The notes under the pieces were generated by a model, which searched no databases, was not told the origin of the DNA, and saw nothing but the letters and a program-made list of their open reading frames with translations. A program made the position numbers and the translations under genes. From the NCBI RefSeq assembly GCF_002368195.1, contig NZ_AP018178.1:5856145-5920144 (forward strand): 64,000 bases of DNA, read 5' to 3'. Of the stretch, positions 61,335 through 64,000 are shown piece by piece; position 1 is the first letter of the stretch, and each line of letters opens with the position of its first letter. Source of the stretch: Calothrix sp. NIES-2100. GTDB taxonomy: Bacteria > Cyanobacteriota > Cyanobacteriia > Cyanobacteriales > Nostocaceae.

Positions 61335-63587
61335 ATGCGGGCAAAGCTGAAACAGCTAATATGGCAATGGCGGGGCGTTTTGCTAGCAGTGCCCAATGTA
61401 ACGGCTATTGTGATTGCGTTGCGGTTTACTGGATGGCTACAATTATTAGAGTTAGCAGCGTTAGATCAGTTTTTTATTTTCCGTCCACAAGAACCTGTTG
61501 ATGAACGCATTGTCATAGTTGAGATCAATGAACCAGACATTAACAAGCTCGGTCAGTGGCCAATATCTGATGCTGTAATGGCTAAAGTGTTAGATAATAT
61601 CAAGCAGCAACAACCTAGAGCAATCGGCCTAGACCTGTATCGAAATTTACCGATAAATCCCGGTCATGAAAAGCTGATTAAAATATTTGCAACTACACCC
61701 AACTTGATTGGAGTACAAAAGGTATCTCATACAGCTGATAGTTTTCAAGTCAACCCAGCTCCAGAACTGAAGCAGCGCCAACAAGTGGGAGCAAATGACT
61801 TACCTTTAGACGGTGATGGTAAAATCCGGCGAGGTTTGCTGTATGTGGGTTTAGAGGATGAAACCTCTCTGGAAGGCTTTGGGTTAAAACTGGCATTGTT
61901 GTACTTAAAAACTGAGGGAATTACTCCCAAAGCATCAGCAAAAAACCCAAACTTTTTACAACTTGGTAAGGGTGTTTTCCCCATTTTTGAAGCCAATGAT
62001 GGGGGTTACATGGGGGCTGATGCAGGTAGTTATCAAGTACTTTTGAACTATCGCGGAACAATGAAGCATTTCCCAAAAGTATCCATAAGTGATGTTTTGG
62101 AGAAGCGCGTTCCCGCAAACTTGATGCAAGACAAAATTGTTTTAATTGGTTCTACAGCCGAGAGCTTAAAAGATTTATTTTATACACCATATAGCAGTAA
62201 TTTGTTCGCGTCTCCCGAACGCATGGCTGGTGTAGTAATTCATGCCAATTTGATTAGTCAAATATTGAGTTCAGCTTTGCAGGGACGACCAGAAATCAAA
62301 ACTTTGCCGGAACAGCTAGAATGGTTATGGATTTTATTCTGGTCAATCTTTGGTGCTACTTTGTGTTGGCAACAAAGACACAGTAGTACTGAAAAAAGAC
62401 ATGTGCCTTTCATGGCCAATGGTACTGGTAGTGTCTTTATTGTCGCTGGCTTTTTGCTTGGTGGAAGTTACCTGGCGTTTCTTTTTGCTTGGTGGATTCC
62501 TGTAGTACCACCACTGTTGGCTTTAGCAGGATCTGCGATCGCTGTCACTCAGTATATCGCCCGCAGTGCTGCCGAAATGCGCCGCACCTTTGGTCGCTAC
62601 GTGACAAATGAAGTAGTAGCCAATTTACTCGAAACTCCTTCTGGGCTAAAGCTAGGAGGAGAAAGGAGAAAAGTCACTGTCCTGATGTCAGATTTAAGAG
62701 GGTTTTCCGCCGTATCAGAAAGATTAGCACCAGAACAAGTGGTAGCAATTCTCAATGTTTATTTGGGAGCGATGGCGGATGTGATTAATAAGTACAATGG
62801 TACGATTAATGAATTTATTGGTGATGGCATCTTTGTGATGTTTGGTGCGCCTGTAAGTCGCGAAGATGATTCTCAAAGAGCGATCGCTTGTGCTATCGCG
62901 ATGCAATTGGCTATGAAGCCGGTAAATGAGCATAATCAGCAAATGAATTTACCAATCCTGGAAATGGGGATTGGGATTAATACAGGTGAGGTTGTAGCTG
63001 GAAATGTCGGCTCGCAAACACGCGCTAAATATTCAGTTGTTGGTAGTCATGTTAATCTCACATCCCGCATTGAATCTTATACAGTGGGGGGTCAGATTTT
63101 AATTTCTGAAGACACTTTGAAAGATGCTAACATTGGTCTGAGAATTGATGGAGAATTACGGGTACAACCGAAGGGAATTAAAGCACCTATTACTATCTAC
63201 GATATTGGTGGTATTGAGGGTAAATATAATCTTTACTTGCCCCAATCTGAGGAGCATATGTTGCATCTAAAGCAGGAAATTCCCCTAGAATTTACCATTT
63301 TGGAAGGTAAAGATGCAACAGGTACAATATTCCAAGGTCAGCTTATTTGTCTCTCAGACAATGGTGGACAATTGCGATCGGAGCATTCATTAGAACCTTT
63401 AAGTAATCTCAAGATAAAATTATTGAATGCACCAGACATTCCTCCGGGAGAGGGCGATCTCTATGCCAAAGTCTTGAAAAAATCTACTGAGGAAGCACAT
63501 CATTTTCTGATTCGATTTACAGCTGTTCCTCCAAAGGTGGCTGCTATTCTTGATACAATGCGTGAATCTGAATTGCAGACTCAATAG
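61335..63587 (+). CDS. CHASE2-domain nucleotide cyclase
   Basis: The 750-residue membrane protein has an N-terminal TM anchor (about 10-35) and a CHASE2 extracytoplasmic domain (about 45-320: QFFIFRPQEPVDERIVIVEINEPDINKLGQWPISDAVM ... MQDKIVLIGSTAESLKDLFYTPYS). Two or three TM helices (about 335-415) and a class III cyclase domain (430-610) follow: VLMSDLRGFSAVSERL with the first metal Asp, NGTINEFIGDGIFVMFG with Glu493 and Asp497, and SVVGSHVNLTSRIES. A C-terminal PilZ-like segment (about 645-750) follows. The position that is Lys in adenylyl cyclases is Glu here, as in guanylyl cyclases; see findings. It lies downstream of the DUF928 gene. Confidence 0.93.
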   Translation: MRAKLKQLIWQWRGVLLAVPNVTAIVIALRFTGWLQLLELAALDQFFIFRPQEPVDERIVIVEINEPDINKLGQWPISDAVMAKVLDNIKQQQPRAIGLDLYRNLPINPGHEKLIKIFATTPNLIGVQKVSHTADSFQVNPAPELKQRQQVGANDLPLDGDGKIRRGLLYVGLEDETSLEGFGLKLALLYLKTEGITPKASAKNPNFLQLGKGVFPIFEANDGGYMGADAGSYQVLLNYRGTMKHFPKVSISDVLEKRVPANLMQDKIVLIGSTAESLKDLFYTPYSSNLFASPERMAGVVIHANLISQILSSALQGRPEIKTLPEQLEWLWILFWSIFGATLCWQQRHSSTEKRHVPFMANGTGSVFIVAGFLLGGSYLAFLFAWWIPVVPPLLALAGSAIAVTQYIARSAAEMRRTFGRYVTNEVVANLLETPSGLKLGGERRKVTVLMSDLRGFSAVSERLAPEQVVAILNVYLGAMADVINKYNGTINEFIGDGIFVMFGAPVSREDDSQRAIACAIAMQLAMKPVNEHNQQMNLPILEMGIGINTGEVVAGNVGSQTRAKYSVVGSHVNLTSRIESYTVGGQILISEDTLKDANIGLRIDGELRVQPKGIKAPITIYDIGGIEGKYNLYLPQSEEHMLHLKQEIPLEFTILEGKDATGTIFQGQLICLSDNGGQLRSEHSLEPLSNLKIKLLNAPDIPPGEGDLYAKVLKKSTEEAHHFLIRFTAVPPKVAAILDTMRESELQTQ

Positions 63588-64000
63588 TTAATGCGCATTG
63601 GGCATTGCTGCTTTCCAGTGTTGTGGCTATATATAGAATTATTCTCAGTGAAAGCGATCGCAATCAATGAGAATCTGCCAGCACCCAAATAAAAGCAGCA
63701 ATTGCAATTCTTAAAAATATCCGCACCAAAGTTACCAGCTCAGACTTACGCACCTCATACTTTGCTTCAGTCAAAAGATATTATGTATGCATGATACTTT
63801 TAACCTTAAACTGCCAGCAGAACTAGTGGTACTCAACGCTTGTGAAACTGCTAGAGGTGAAAAGGTTAAAGGCGAAACATTACCCCTTTCAAGGTGACTC
63901 GTAAAATCCGTTTTTTCTCTGCGCTCTCTGCGGACTCTGCGGTTAAAATAGTAATTTATTTAACCACAGATACACAGAGGACATAGAGATAAGAGATTAA
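63588..64000. other. Gene-remnant and repeat region at the window end
   Basis: It holds the CHAT remnant (63686-63897). After it an imperfect inverted repeat of the CTCTGCGG..GCGGTTAAA / TTTAACCAC..CACAGAGG type spans about 63914-63984. No intact gene. Confidence 0.6.
63686..63897 (+). pseudogene. Remnant of a CHAT-domain (TPR-CHAT) protein
   Basis: Translating from 63686 gives KAAIAILKNIRTKVTSSDLRTSYFASVKRYY, which matches the segment before the CHAT domain in cyanobacterial TPR-CHAT proteins as I recall it. Then, in another frame, 63787-63897 encodes LPAELVVLNACETARGE, the CHAT active-site region with Cys in NACET (LSACETGLGE type), ending at TGA. Several hundred residues between these parts are missing and the frame shifts, so it is a decayed copy. 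It lies behind the DUF928-CHASE2 pair, where CHAT genes are often found. Confidence 0.72.

Overview
The window is chromosomal DNA of a filamentous, probably heterocyst-forming cyanobacterium of the Nostoc/Anabaena/Calothrix group. The evidence is a psbD-psbC photosystem II operon, ycf4, an FtsH2-type thylakoid protease and ntcA, together with very frequent GCGATCGC (HIP1) octamers. Intergenic space is rich in 7-bp short tandem repeats (GGGCATT, CCCTTGT, TTGTCAG, TTGACCA types) and small palindromic elements, which is typical of this group. The species cannot be named from the sequence alone.

Layout. 0-8 kb: an RTX-type calcium-binding repeat protein, a BON-domain lipoprotein, a degenerate sensor histidine kinase, recR (apparently with an ACG start) and an SLH/WG-repeat protein. 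8-20.9 kb: ftsH, a secreted protein, gltX, tRNA-Asp(GUC), two tandem Ser/Thr kinases with a shared C-terminal domain, a phytase-like/esterase-like secreted protein and a TM0106-type RecB-like nuclease. 21-26 kb: a class V aminotransferase, a small secreted protein, a histidine phosphatase, a DUF697 GTPase and a nuclease-fold-like protein. 26.6-42 kb: housekeeping genes tpiA, folP, a slipin, a DUF1400 hydrolase, an SLBB polysaccharide export protein, an ABC ATPase, hisB, fabI, ntcA, a DUF3084 coiled-coil protein, a YqgF-like nuclease, a DUF3146 protein and an S1-domain protein of unknown function. 42-47.7 kb: pnp and a SNF2 helicase. 53.4-60 kb: a one-domain PCP-reductase-like protein, psbC/psbD, ycf4, a periplasmic cyclophilin lipoprotein and a KAS-II-like ketoacyl synthase. 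60-64 kb: a DUF928 protein, a CHASE2 nucleotide cyclase and a decayed CHAT-protein remnant.

The accessory highlight is 47.7-53.3 kb. A caspase-like protease (His91/Cys142) ends in a roughly 55-residue helix-loop-helix module. Nearly the same module begins the next protein-coding gene, an NB-ARC/TPR STAND NTPase. This looks like a two-protein sensor-effector (abortive-infection or programmed-death type) conflict system held together by homotypic adaptor domains. It sits between a SNF2 helicase and a SWIM zinc-finger gene that are usually neighbours, and a CU044_2847/Trypco1-like gene lies just downstream. Between the protease and the NTPase are a run of four tetraloop hairpins and an exact 6 x 42 bp tandem array.

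The intergenic repeats are themselves notable. There are two 62-bp elements with matching terminal inverted repeats, two palindrome families placed just after stop codons, and a miniature inverted-repeat element whose second copy is interrupted by another repeat. Annotations rest on reading the sequence and on recalled family features. No database search was run.
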